This document shows positions 54,156 through 63,955 of a stretch of DNA of 64,000 nucleotides, in pieces. A model generated the notes under the pieces. The model was given only the letters and a program-made list of their open reading frames with translations. It was not told the origin of the DNA and ran no database searches. How positions within the stretch are numbered: the first letter of the stretch is position 1; every line of letters starts with the position of its first letter. Source of the DNA: Fervidobacterium pennivorans (lineage in GTDB: Bacteria > Thermotogota > Thermotogae > Thermotogales > Fervidobacteriaceae); contig NZ_CP011393.1 in the NCBI RefSeq assembly GCF_001644665.1, forward strand, positions 434,001 to 498,000. Direction: 5' to 3'. A program made the position numbers and the translations under genes.

Positions 54156-54536
54156 ATGGGTATTAACTTAAGAGAGGTCAAAAGGATAGCTATCGTTGGT
54201 GCAACAACAAATCCTGAAAAGTTTGGAAATATTGTTCTAAAGGACTTAAAGAAGAAAGGTTTTGATGTTCTTCCGGTTAGCCCGAAGTACGATGTTATCG
54301 AAGGGATAAGAACGTACAAGAGTGTTGATGAGCTACCAGATGATGTTGATTTGATAGTTTTTATTGTCCCACCAGAAGTAGGGCTTGAGGAGTTAAAAAA
54401 GGCTTACAACCGTGGATTCCGTAAATTCTGGTTCCAGCCAGGTGCAGAGTCGGAAGAGATAGTTGAATTCTCAAAAACACTGTCAGATGCAGATTTTTCT
54501 TTTATCAAATGCATCATGGTCCAGACAAATTGGTGA
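54156..54536 (+). CDS. CoA-binding-domain protein (YccU-like)
   Basis: A 126-residue single-domain protein with a Rossmann CoA-binding fold: IAIVGATTNPEKFGNIVLKD, DVLPVSPKYDVIEG, VDLIVFIVPPEVG and FWFQPGAESEEIVE. Typical of the YccU/YneT family, length normal. The catalytic role is unknown. It follows the HD gene by 28 bases and precedes the CBS protein. Confidence 0.9.
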   Translation: MGINLREVKRIAIVGATTNPEKFGNIVLKDLKKKGFDVLPVSPKYDVIEGIRTYKSVDELPDDVDLIVFIVPPEVGLEELKKAYNRGFRKFWFQPGAESEEIVEFSKTLSDADFSFIKCIMVQTNW

Positions 54537-54590
54537 AAACTTTGGAATGGTTACATTTTATATTCTAATGACTGGAAGAGGTGACGTGAA

Positions 54591-55541
54591 TTGACTTCTG
54601 AGATTTTGGAAAAAGTCCAGAAGGTTTTTGCTAATATAAGCGTAAAAGAATTCATGACCAAAGATGTAATTTATGTAAAGCCAGACAGAACAGTCGCACA
54701 GGTAAAAGAAATACTTCGGCTGAAAAGAATCTCTGGAGTTCCTGTTGTGGACGACAACAATATTGTGGTTGGTATAATAAGCATAGAAGATATCATAAAA
54801 TGTCTTGAAAACAGTACACTTAACGAAAGTGTGAACGAATACATGACTAAAAACGTGGTTTGTTTAAGCGAAGATGCTACGTTGCAAGATGTGATTAAGC
54901 ATTTTGAAAGATATAGATACGGCAGATTTCCGGTTGTTGATGTTCAGGGAAAGCTTGTTGGTATCGTTACGAAAAACGATATACTTGCCGCAGTTGCTAC
55001 TCGACTTGGTCTGCTTTATTTGCACGATGAGAGACGAAGAGAAGTACTTGAACAAGATGTTTTGAGTAGGTCTTTGGTCACTGGTGAGGAAATTGACAAA
55101 AAAGGTGCAGATTTTTATTTCAAAATCGACTACTTTGATGTTAATTTAGCTGGTATAGGTGCAGCTCAGTTGAAAAAGTTCTTGATAAGCAAAGGCATAC
55201 CAGAACAAGATGTGAGGAGAATTGCGGTAGCCACTTACGAAGCTGAAACAAATGTGGTTATACATAGTGGAAGTGAAGGTGAAATATTCTGTTTTTTAGC
55301 CCCTGACAGGATTATCGTTAGAGTTGAAGACCGGGGAAAGGGTATTGAAAACATTGAACTGGCAATGAAAGAAGGTTATTCAACAGCCCCGGATTATGTA
55401 AGAGAGTTAGGCTTTGGTGCTGGAATGGGTCTACCCAACATGAAAAGGTTTTCCGATAAAATGGTGGTGCTCTCAGAGAAAGGAAAAGGCGTAGTCGTTG
55501 AAATGGTATTCTATTTGGATAAGAATTTTCAAGAACTCTGA
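54591..55541 (+). CDS. Two CBS domains fused to a RsbW/SpoIIAB-type ATPase
   Basis: A 316-residue protein. Two CBS domains (about residues 15-75: VKEFMTKDVIYVKPD, ISGVPVVDDNNIVVGII; and about 80-140: VNEYMTKNVVCLSE, GRFPVVDVQGKLVGIV) are followed by a GHKL-ATPase domain of the anti-sigma-factor kinase type: AVATYEAETNVVIHSG (N box), VEDRGKGIENIE (G1), GFGAGMGLPNMKRF (G2). CBS pairs bind adenosine nucleotides, so the kinase may be gated by energy state (inference). Start TTG after GAGGTGA. No partner anti-anti-sigma gene is adjacent. Confidence 0.88.
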   Translation: MTSEILEKVQKVFANISVKEFMTKDVIYVKPDRTVAQVKEILRLKRISGVPVVDDNNIVVGIISIEDIIKCLENSTLNESVNEYMTKNVVCLSEDATLQDVIKHFERYRYGRFPVVDVQGKLVGIVTKNDILAAVATRLGLLYLHDERRREVLEQDVLSRSLVTGEEIDKKGADFYFKIDYFDVNLAGIGAAQLKKFLISKGIPEQDVRRIAVATYEAETNVVIHSGSEGEIFCFLAPDRIIVRVEDRGKGIENIELAMKEGYSTAPDYVRELGFGAGMGLPNMKRFSDKMVVLSEKGKGVVVEMVFYLDKNFQEL

Positions 55542-55585
55542 ACATTTCTTTGAACGGTTTTAGAAATTAGATGTCTAAACATAGT

Positions 55586-55643
55586 GGTTAATGTTAGTTC
55601 AGTATTTTTAATACTATTTAGGTTGAGTTTCTGACTATTAACC
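55586..55643. repeat. Nested inverted repeats next to the IS110 right end
   Basis: GGTTAAT (55586-55592) pairs with ATTAACC (55637-55643); between them AGTATT (55601-55606) pairs with AATACT (55610-55615). Lies between the CBS-kinase gene and the IS110 transposase. May belong to the element's end or to a transcript end; no clear T run follows. Confidence 0.5.
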
Positions 55644-55654
55644 AGGCACAGGAG

Positions 55655-56872
55655 TCAACTATGTAAAATTAAATTTTGAGTAGAAGACGAAAATGTATGA
55701 TCGATGTTGAATTTCTCGCGCTTTTTCATCATAGCAAATATCGTCCTTAGCAATTTGTGCGCTACACTCATCATCGCTTTTTTGTATACTAACCCTTGCG
55801 CTCGTTTTCTTTGAAAATATGCTTTAAAATATTCGTTGTGTCTCACTACATTCACACTCATCAGCCAAATTATTCGTCTCAGGTGTGCATTGCCCCTTTT
55901 GGATATACGGCTTTCTCCTTTGTGTTTGCCTGATTCATCTACGCTTGGGTCAAGCCCACAATAGGCAATTAGTTTTTTGTATGTGCTAAATCTTGAAATA
56001 TCGCCAACTTCGGCAAGAAAATACAGTGCGCTATTTTCACCAATTCCGTCAATGGACGTGAGTATTTCAACATCTTGATTAAGCGAAGCACATTTGCAAT
56101 ATTCTTTGAGCATCTCATCAAACTCATTAAGTTGCTCTTGTAAAAATCGAAGTTCCTTGATAGTTTGAATAAGAATCTTCTCTTTCACTGGCCAATACTG
56201 AGCGATGGAGTTGTTAGCAAGCTCTTTAAGAGTTTCTGGAGTAAGTTTTAACTTTCTACCGGTTGTTTTTGAAAAGAAAACACGTAAAGAATCAATGGAG
56301 GCTTTTTGGATAGCTTTAGCAGAAGGGAAAGAAGAAAGCAAATTCAAAATAGCATCATTGTAGACGTTGGTCACTTTTTCAAGTTCAGGGAAGAGGAGAG
56401 AAAGAAGCTTTTCGATGTCGTTTTTGACTCTTGAAATTTGATGAGTGATGCTTTCCTTTTTCCTTGCAATATCCCGAAAATCTGAGTTGAGGAAAGAAGA
56501 AGTAGGAAGAAGATGATGGGTATAGAAGACGGTAAGAGCAATAGAGCGAGCATCGATTTTGTCAGTTTTAGTTTTCCTAAGCCCAACGGGAAGAGATTTA
56601 TTAACAAGCAAAGGATTAAGAACGACACAAGAGAAATCATTGAGAGAGAGGAAAGAAAGAAGGTTAAGATGGTAACAGCCAGTAGACTCCATAGCGATAA
56701 GGACAGAAGACTTAGGGAAAACGGAGAGCTTTTGAACAAAGGAGGAAAACCCTTGTTTGGACATATCGAAAGCAGATTCGAAGATGATAGAATTAGGATT
56801 TTGGATAGCACAGGCGTTGAACTTATCCTTGAAGATGTCAATACCGACAAAGATGGAGAAGTTTTGAGACAT
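55655..56872 (-). CDS. IS110-family DEDD transposase
   Basis: A 405-residue transposase. The N-terminal RuvC-like DEDD domain has Asp 12 (GIDIFKDKF), Glu 62 (AMESTGCYH) and Asp 104/107 (TKTDKIDARS). A coiled coil follows (about 160-260). The C-terminal transposase_20 domain shows LTSIDGIGENSALYFLAEVG, AYCGLDPSVDESGKHKG and SRISKRGNAHLRRI, with the catalytic Ser presumably in DPSVDESG. Start ATG after AGGAGG. It looks intact, so the element may be active. Confidence 0.93.
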   Translation of the reverse strand: MSQNFSIFVGIDIFKDKFNACAIQNPNSIIFESAFDMSKQGFSSFVQKLSVFPKSSVLIAMESTGCYHLNLLSFLSLNDFSCVVLNPLLVNKSLPVGLRKTKTDKIDARSIALTVFYTHHLLPTSSFLNSDFRDIARKKESITHQISRVKNDIEKLLSLLFPELEKVTNVYNDAILNLLSSFPSAKAIQKASIDSLRVFFSKTTGRKLKLTPETLKELANNSIAQYWPVKEKILIQTIKELRFLQEQLNEFDEMLKEYCKCASLNQDVEILTSIDGIGENSALYFLAEVGDISRFSTYKKLIAYCGLDPSVDESGKHKGESRISKRGNAHLRRIIWLMSVNVVRHNEYFKAYFQRKRAQGLVYKKAMMSVAHKLLRTIFAMMKKREKFNIDHTFSSSTQNLILHS

Positions 56873-56879
56873 ACTAAAA

Positions 56880-57048
56880 CCTCCTTTCGATTGAATAGGT
56901 TAAAAGGCGAGGGCAGGGGCCTGCTGAACCAAACCTCCAGTGTGACGAGGGTTAAAAACCCAACCAACTTATCATGGTTAAAGGCAGGCGACAGACTCCT
57001 GTAATGGCTTGAAAGCCAAGGGACACTAAGTCGTCCTGCCCTGCCTAT
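56880..57048 (-). ncRNA. Candidate IS110 bridge RNA
   Basis: About 170 bases of noncoding sequence directly 5' of the transposase, where IS110-group bridge RNAs are encoded. On the - strand GGCAGG and CCTGCC enclose a TGGCTT/AAGCCA hairpin (first domain). GGGTT/AACCC and GCAGG/CCTGC can form a second. ACAGGAGTC in the first domain is complementary to the element's 3' end sequence. Structure was judged by eye only. Confidence 0.4.
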
Positions 57049-57096
57049 TTTTTGACTAAAATATTTATACCATACTTTTACGTAGGAGGTGTAATT

Positions 57097-57762
57097 ATGG
57101 ATAACACATTAACGTGGGTTTTGGTTGGGGTTCTTGTTGCCGCGGTTGTTGTAGGTGGGATTTTTCTTCTCATGCCAAAGGATAAGTACATTGAAGTTGA
57201 TGGCGTAAAAGTGTGGAAGATTCCAAACGATGCGGAGATTATTTTTGTTGACCAGTCGAAAGCTTCGAGCGTGAAGACTCTTGTACAAAAGGGTCAGCTG
57301 ATAGCATTCGAAGGTGAGGCACAAGGTTTGGGAACAACACAAGACAGAGAAAAGGCAAAGATACGTGCATATCAAAAGATTGCAGAGTTTTTGAATGCAA
57401 AGGTTACAACATTTGCGCAGCTTGTGGAAGGTCAGCTCCAAAATGTGCAGGTATCCGGCAGCAAAAAGCAAGAGCTAGTGAGTGCGTCAGTGGATGCATA
57501 CAAAAGAGTTACGGAATTGTTTGCTGAAGGAAGGGTGTCAGGCGCGTACGAATTTGCCGCTTGGAAAGTCAGGAGAGACAACCTGGTTTACACATACGTG
57601 TTACTAGTTTACGACCCAGCTCAGATTTTGAAATTGATAGAGGTTGATGCTTTGGTGAAACAAAAGATAGACGAGCTTGGAAAGCAAGGGGTCAACTTCT
57701 TTGAGAATTTGAATGCAGTCTTACAAGAAGCAACTAAAGGAACACCGATGGAAAAGAAATAA
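57097..57762 (+). CDS. LPP20-like membrane-anchored protein (first of three)
   Basis: A 221-residue protein with an N-terminal helix (WVLVGVLVAAVVVGGIFLLM) and a soluble domain with the LPP20 look: REKAKIRAYQKIAEFLNAKV, ASVDAYKRVTELFAEGRVSG and AYEFAAWKVRRDNLVYTYVL. It is clearly a paralogue of the third gene (60105-60761). The ATG at 57097 follows AGGAGGTG. Role unknown; LPP20 domains are found on envelope lipoproteins. The IS110 element lies directly upstream, so its original promoter may have been separated. Confidence 0.72.
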   Translation: MDNTLTWVLVGVLVAAVVVGGIFLLMPKDKYIEVDGVKVWKIPNDAEIIFVDQSKASSVKTLVQKGQLIAFEGEAQGLGTTQDREKAKIRAYQKIAEFLNAKVTTFAQLVEGQLQNVQVSGSKKQELVSASVDAYKRVTELFAEGRVSGAYEFAAWKVRRDNLVYTYVLLVYDPAQILKLIEVDALVKQKIDELGKQGVNFFENLNAVLQEATKGTPMEKK

Positions 57763-57779
57763 TAAGTTGGTGTGCGATG

Positions 57780-57808
57780 CCCCCTGCTATAAAGCAGGGG
57801 GTTGTTTT
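57780..57808 (+). terminator. Intrinsic terminator between first and second LPP20-like genes
   Basis: A 9-bp stem (CCCCCTGCT with AGCAGGGGG), ATAA loop, then TTGTTTT. It lies 18 bases after the first gene, so the second either has partial read-through or its own promoter. Confidence 0.85.
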
Positions 57809-57837
57809 ATTTGAGTTTTTAAAGAGGTGGTGTTCCT

Positions 57838-60069
57838 ATGGATTCGACAATTCTGTTGATAATTTCGGCTTTGTTGATAGGTATCCTAGTTGCAGGTTTT
57901 TTTCTCTTAATACCCAAATCTGAAGTTAATCAACCTGATACATCGTTAGCTATTAAGACTACGGAGGACATAAATAAGACAATAAGCACAGCTACAGGTT
58001 CTGGCAGTTCCCAAGAACAAGTTCAGCCGCCCCAAACAACACAACCATCACAATCTTCTCAGTCTTCGTCACAACCTCAACAGCCTCAGCAGTCGGTTCA
58101 AATATCACCAGTGCAACCTCCAGCACAGCTTTCGAATGCTTATATCGAAGTCTTTGGTGAAGGTTACGGGAAAACAGAATTAGAAGCAGAAGAGACTGCA
58201 AAAAACAATGGATTCCAAAAGCTGATTGAACAACTGTACGTGGAGGTAAAATCATCCGCTGTACTAAAAGAAAAGCTTACAACGATGGTTCAAGATGGGA
58301 AAGTAAAGGAAAGATTCGAAAGTCAATACGAAAGGACAATTCAAACGAGGTCAGAAATGGAATTACTGGGGGTTTCTTACAGAACTACAGAGAGGAAGAA
58401 AGTTGGAAACCAGTATTATGCAAAAGTCCAAGTATATATAGAGGCTGAGAAAGCGAAACAGCAATTAGAGGCTTTTCTTGCTATAAGACTAGGTAAATCA
58501 TTGCTCGACTCTAAAATGATATTCTCCGCAAAGGCTATTGCTGATAAATACGAACCTCTTTTGTCAGCAAATATTTTTCCTCCAAAGACTGCGCAAGAGC
58601 TGGTTCAAATTGTAAATGATATCAGAAGGAGATATGATAGGGTTCAAAACCTCATCGCTAGTATAAACTCTGCACAAGTTAATGACAAGAAAAGTGCACT
58701 AGAAGTGGCTAACTATTTAAACGAATTGTTCTCAATGGTTAATGACTTACCGCTTGGTTCTGTGGATGTTGACAAACTTAAACCGTTTTTAAATGACGTG
58801 AAAATATCGATTAAAGGCCCTCAGGATGTACTACTTGGAGAACAAGTCAAACTTGAGATTATTGTAGAACCTACTCAGGCAAAATCGGTGTGGATTTTCG
58901 GAGAACAGGTTGAAGCTCAAGATTTGGTAACACTTAGTGAAGGGACTGCTGTGTTGTCTGTTCTTGTCAAATCCAACACGTCCAGAGTAACGGTTTCACT
59001 CGCAGGAGTGGTAAATGCTACATGGGCTCCAGGAAGCGTTAGGATTAACCCTGACATCCTGAAAACGGTCTACAAAACAGATGATGAGCTGAAGATTTTA
59101 GCTAGTGGGACTGCTAAGATAACATCGGACCAAAAGTTAAGGCATGAGAATGCTTTGAGGGATGCGTTAGTAAAAACTATAAAAAAAGCTGCGTCTGAAT
59201 TACTTGTCGGCAGTGACAGGGAACTGTTGGACGTTCCATTGGATGAATATATTCTCACCAAAGTTATTGGAGCTATCGACTATGAAATATCGGCAACGGG
59301 AGAATACGCAGGTTTATATTACGTTCTTGTGAGTTCAACGATTAAGAAATATGATTTTGAGAACAATCTTAAAGAAGCTTTGAGAAATGCTCCGGTTGGT
59401 TTTGCGTTGGTTCTAACCGAAGGGGATAAATTAGGATACGTCGAACCTGCGATAATTAATGGACTGCTATCTTCCGGTATAAAGCTCGTGTCTAAAGACT
59501 TCTCAAGGAAAATACTCGAGGCTCAGCTAAAGAGCAATCTACCACCAAACTTGCTGGCAAGAGTAACAGCGTTGAGTGCTGCAAGATACTTAATTTACGT
59601 GATTGTTAACAGCGCAACAACGTACTTGCCAGATTACAAAGTTTATTCTGTCAGAACTTTGATTACGACACAGATTATTGACACTATAACTGGTAACATG
59701 CTTGATAGTGTAAGATTTGAGGAAGTTAACACAGGAGCAACTGAACAAGCAGCTTTATCTAAGACAACATCTGGTCAAAAATTCAAAGAATATGTAAATG
59801 CTATTGCACGTTCTCTCAAGTTCGAAAACGCACAACCCTTTGCTGTTTACAAGTACACGTTTGTGCTTGAAAGAGCAATCTACGGTTCGATTTTGCTTGA
59901 TTACTTAAACGCGAAGTATGATAAAGTTAGAGTTGTTGAAAAGACTGATACAAAATTGATAGTGGAGATAGAAAACGTTCCTATGTCTGATATGGAAAAA
60001 TTCCTTTCCGCAATTGATGCTGTAAGAATTAAAAAGATATCGGATTTTAATTATCAAGTGACTAAGTAA
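57838..60069 (+). CDS. Large LPP20-like membrane-anchored protein (second of three)
   Basis: A 743-residue protein. N-terminal helix (ILLIISALLIGILVAGFFLL), then a Gln/Ser/Pro-rich linker (about residues 45-95), an LPP20-like domain (YIEVFGEGYGKTELEAEETA, about 102-215), a helical middle, a beta-rich segment (DVLLGEQVKLEIIVEPTQAK) and a second, more distant LPP20-like region (about 430-700). It follows a terminator and precedes the third member. The layout suggests a scaffold or envelope-sensing role. Function unknown. Confidence 0.7.
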   Translation: MDSTILLIISALLIGILVAGFFLLIPKSEVNQPDTSLAIKTTEDINKTISTATGSGSSQEQVQPPQTTQPSQSSQSSSQPQQPQQSVQISPVQPPAQLSNAYIEVFGEGYGKTELEAEETAKNNGFQKLIEQLYVEVKSSAVLKEKLTTMVQDGKVKERFESQYERTIQTRSEMELLGVSYRTTERKKVGNQYYAKVQVYIEAEKAKQQLEAFLAIRLGKSLLDSKMIFSAKAIADKYEPLLSANIFPPKTAQELVQIVNDIRRRYDRVQNLIASINSAQVNDKKSALEVANYLNELFSMVNDLPLGSVDVDKLKPFLNDVKISIKGPQDVLLGEQVKLEIIVEPTQAKSVWIFGEQVEAQDLVTLSEGTAVLSVLVKSNTSRVTVSLAGVVNATWAPGSVRINPDILKTVYKTDDELKILASGTAKITSDQKLRHENALRDALVKTIKKAASELLVGSDRELLDVPLDEYILTKVIGAIDYEISATGEYAGLYYVLVSSTIKKYDFENNLKEALRNAPVGFALVLTEGDKLGYVEPAIINGLLSSGIKLVSKDFSRKILEAQLKSNLPPNLLARVTALSAARYLIYVIVNSATTYLPDYKVYSVRTLITTQIIDTITGNMLDSVRFEEVNTGATEQAALSKTTSGQKFKEYVNAIARSLKFENAQPFAVYKYTFVLERAIYGSILLDYLNAKYDKVRVVEKTDTKLIVEIENVPMSDMEKFLSAIDAVRIKKISDFNYQVTK

Positions 60070-60104
60070 AATTAATTTAGTTTCCTGTAAGGAGGTGTGC
60101 TTGT

Positions 60105-60761
60105 GTGATATTTGAAAACAACTGGGTTTTATGGACTGTAGTAATAGTATCGGTTGTGTTTGGAGCGTTTCTTCTTTTTATGTTACTTCAACAAGACCAA
60201 TACCAATGGATAACTGCTAACGGATATAAGATTCAAAATATTCCTAGAGATGCTACTATTGTCTTTGTGAACAATAGTATTGAAAAAAGGGTTGGTGAGC
60301 TGTACAAAACTGGAAGATTAGTCGCTTTTGTGGGCCAAAGCATAAGTGGAGGCATTGACACGGTAAGTGCAAGAGAAAAGGCAAAGATTAATGCATACAA
60401 AGAACTTGCCGAGTATTTCAATGTCAGAGTGCAAACTTTTGCAGCACTTGTTGAAGGGCAATTACAAAGTACTTCGGATTCAAGAGCACAACAGGTTAAA
60501 AGTATCGCTCTTGAAGTGTATAAGAGAGTAACGCAGATTTTCTCTGAAGCTCAAATTTCTGGTGCTTATGTATACGCGATATGGGAAGAAAGAGTGGGCT
60601 CACTCGTTTATACTAATGTATTGCTTGTATTTGACCCGGAAGGTGTTATCGAGGCTCTAAAAGCGAATGAAGAGATAAACAAGCAGATAGCAGAACTTGG
60701 AAAATCCGGAGTAGATTTCTTCAAAGCACTTAATTCAGTAATCTGGGAAGCAAAGAAATAG
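60105..60761 (+). CDS. LPP20-like membrane-anchored protein (third of three)
   Basis: A 218-residue paralogue of the first gene. N-terminal helix (WVLWTVVIVSVVFGAFLLFM), then REKAKINAYKELAEYFNVRV, ALEVYKRVTQIFSEAQISGA and YTNVLLVFDPEGVIEAL, each aligned with the first gene without large gaps. The GTG start at 60105 is seven bases after GGAGGTG. A terminator follows. Function unknown. Confidence 0.72.
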   Translation: MIFENNWVLWTVVIVSVVFGAFLLFMLLQQDQYQWITANGYKIQNIPRDATIVFVNNSIEKRVGELYKTGRLVAFVGQSISGGIDTVSAREKAKINAYKELAEYFNVRVQTFAALVEGQLQSTSDSRAQQVKSIALEVYKRVTQIFSEAQISGAYVYAIWEERVGSLVYTNVLLVFDPEGVIEALKANEEINKQIAELGKSGVDFFKALNSVIWEAKK

Positions 60762-60784
60762 CCAGGTGCGAAACCAAAAAAAAG

Positions 60785-60820
60785 AAAAAGCGGGATGGTT
60801 TGTGTCTCACCCCGCTTTTT
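60785..60820. terminator. Bidirectional intrinsic terminator
   Basis: A 10-bp stem (AAAAAGCGGG with CCCGCTTTTT) around a 16-base loop; T-run TTTTTTT on + and A/T run on -. Ends the third LPP20-like gene and lepB. Confidence 0.88.
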
Positions 60821-60834
60821 TTGTTTATGCGCAC

Positions 60835-61737
60835 TTACTTTTTTATATCTACTAACGGTTGGATAGGACCAAACGCTTTGAATGGCCACACTCTTAAAAT
60901 GGGTCTACCAACGACGCAATCTTTTGGAACAAAACCAAAATACCTGCTGTCTAAACTTTGAGAAGAATTATCTCCCATAAAGAAATAGAAACCATGAGGA
61001 ATTTTCACATATACCTGTCCATTTTCCTCCCACACATAATCTGAAAATTTTATCCCATAGGGTTTCAAATATCGGTCTACAAAAACAGTGTAATCTATAC
61101 CGTAGGGTACAGGCTCAAGTCCACCTAAAATACTGAAGACAATATTTGTTAACTCTGTTCCTTCTTTAAATGCTAGTTCAAAAAGATAATTTCTGTATTG
61201 ATTTTTATCGTTCTTATACTTGCTCGCTTCAGCTAGGTATTCCCAAAGTTTAGGATATCTAAAAATGCCCTCTCTTGTGTAATTAACATCTTTCAGATGC
61301 TCAGGTATATGACCGTTGACGAACAATTTCCAGTTTCCGTCCACTTCTTTCAAAGTGATTACGTCTCCTTCTTTAGCGACCAACCGTTTTACATACTTTA
61401 CCGAACCTTTGAATTGCCTTGGTGTGAATAAATCCATGAATTTATCAAATGCTCTAAGCATTTGCTGAGCGCGTTCATCCGGGAACGGAGTATAAAAGAC
61501 GACAATTTCGCCAACTTCCGGTTCACGTGCAGAATACGTTATCTTCTCAACAAAAAGACGGTCCCCCACATTTATTGTGGGGACCATCGATGGAGTGGGA
61601 ACAAGCATTGTTTCAAATACGAAGACCCGTATGATTGTTGCGGCAACAATAGCGTATATAAGTGTTATGACTATCTCTTTTGCTAGGTTTTTTCCTTTAT
61701 CCAATTTGCTGTTCTCAGCTTTTTTCTTTGAGGACAT
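60835..61737 (-). CDS. lepB: Signal peptidase I
   Basis: Cleaves signal peptides of exported proteins at the outer face of the inner membrane. A 300-residue protein with an N-terminal helix (EIVITLIYAIVAATIIRVFV), the catalytic Ser 50 (TPSMVPTINVGDRL), Lys 117 (VKYVKRLVAKEGD) and the late GDNSSQSLDSRYFG box. An insert of about 90 residues sits between the Lys box and the last box. It starts one base after the rplS stop region, so it is probably co-transcribed. A terminator-like hairpin lies near its 5' end. Confidence 0.94.
   Translation of the reverse strand: MSSKKKAENSKLDKGKNLAKEIVITLIYAIVAATIIRVFVFETMLVPTPSMVPTINVGDRLFVEKITYSAREPEVGEIVVFYTPFPDERAQQMLRAFDKFMDLFTPRQFKGSVKYVKRLVAKEGDVITLKEVDGNWKLFVNGHIPEHLKDVNYTREGIFRYPKLWEYLAEASKYKNDKNQYRNYLFELAFKEGTELTNIVFSILGGLEPVPYGIDYTVFVDRYLKPYGIKFSDYVWEENGQVYVKIPHGFYFFMGDNSSQSLDSRYFGFVPKDCVVGRPILRVWPFKAFGPIQPLVDIKK
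61552..61585 (-). terminator. Terminator-like hairpin inside lepB (weaker)
   Basis: On the - strand GGTCCCCACA pairs with TGTGGGGACC (one bulged G), 5-base loop, then GTC and TTTTT. It lies about 153-186 bases into lepB, after rplS. Part of the sequence encodes the conserved catalytic region, so it could be protein constraint. Confidence 0.4.
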
Positions 61738-61738
61738 T

Positions 61739-62086
61739 TTATTTTCTCTCCTTAATCTTCACCTTACCCTTGACATTTCTGAGGTAATAGAGTTTTGCCC
61801 TTCTTACACGACCTTTTCTGAGAACCTCTATCTTCTCGATGGTTGGAGCATAAAGTGGGAAAATCCTTTCGACTCCAATACCACCTGCAGCGATTCTTCT
61901 AACCGTGAATGTTTTGCTAATACCGGAACCTCTAATAGCAATAACTATGCCTTCGTAAGCTTGAATTCTTTCCTTGTCTCCTTCTTTAACTTTGACATGA
62001 ACTCTTACCGTATCTCCGGGTCTGAATTCTGGAACTTCTTTGAGTTGACTTTTCTCAATGATTCTCACAAGGTTGTCCATGCTCAT
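61739..62086 (-). CDS. rplS: 50S ribosomal protein L19
   Basis: A 115-residue L19: [62 protein letters not shown] and [11 protein letters not shown]. The length is normal. Start ATG after AGGAGGTTAT. It belongs to the rpsP-rimM-trmD-rplS ribosomal cluster. Confidence 0.97.
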   Translation of the reverse strand: MSMDNLVRIIEKSQLKEVPEFRPGDTVRVHVKVKEGDKERIQAYEGIVIAIRGSGISKTFTVRRIAAGGIGVERIFPLYAPTIEKIEVLRKGRVRRAKLYYLRNVKGKVKIKERK

Positions 62087-62110
62087 ATGTATAACCTCCT
62101 TTTCAGATTC

Positions 62111-63421
<1,311 letters not shown>

Positions 63422-63425
<4 letters not shown>

Positions 63426-63955
63426 TCTAACCACTCCGGCATCTTCACATGAATTTTCTTTGCTTCTTTATCTATTTTTGTAACATACCTTTCGATAACT
63501 GGTATGAGAACCTCTTCGTTACCCTTCTTTACTACTATTACATCGTTGTTCCCTGTTTCTATAACATCTTCTACAATACCTAAGGAGTTTCCGTTTTCAT
63601 CTATGACCTCGCAATCGAAGAGTTCGAAAAAGTAATATTCGCCGTCTTTGGATTTTGGGAAGAACGACTTATCAACATATAGGACGAAACCTTTGAGTTT
63701 TTCTGCCTCAGATATGGTGTTAACACCAGCTATGTGAACTATGTAATAGTCATGAGCTTTTCTACTCGTTTCAATTCGTATATAAGCAAATTTTTTCTGA
63801 GACTCGTTGTAAGCAACGACTTCTGTTAGTTTTGAAACAAGCTCAGGCATGTTTGTAAAAAGGTGTAGTTTTAAATCGCCTTTCAATCCATGGGTGTTAC
63901 TCAAAACACCAAGGGCTACCTTGTCTTTCAGTAACTCTTCAACTCGTTTCATCAT
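63422..63955 (-). CDS. rimM: 16S rRNA processing protein RimM
   Basis: A 177-residue assembly factor for the 30S head that binds S19. LGVLSNTHGLKGDLKLHLF (about residue 16), GFVLYVDKSFFPKSKDGEYY and the PRC-type C-terminal domain (FELFDCEVIDENGNSLGIVE, VLIPVIERYV) match. Its start (ATG at 63955 or 63952) overlaps the end of khpA. Confidence 0.96.

Larger units (their letters stand above)
55640..57050 (-). mobile_element. IS110-family insertion sequence (ends approximate)
   Basis: A single transposase gene with about 175 bases of noncoding DNA on its 5' side and only a few on its 3' side, the layout of the IS110 group. No long terminal repeats, as expected for that family. A 9-bp inverted match (ACAGGAGTC at 55648-55656; GACTCCTGT at 56994-57002) links the two ends. 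The exact boundaries cannot be fixed without a second copy or an empty site. Confidence 0.75.

Noticed and set aside
56513-57004. A 163-residue frame on the + strand across the IS110 transposase and its 5' noncoding region.
   Set aside because: It runs antisense to a complete transposase, has no ribosome site and no recognisable domain.
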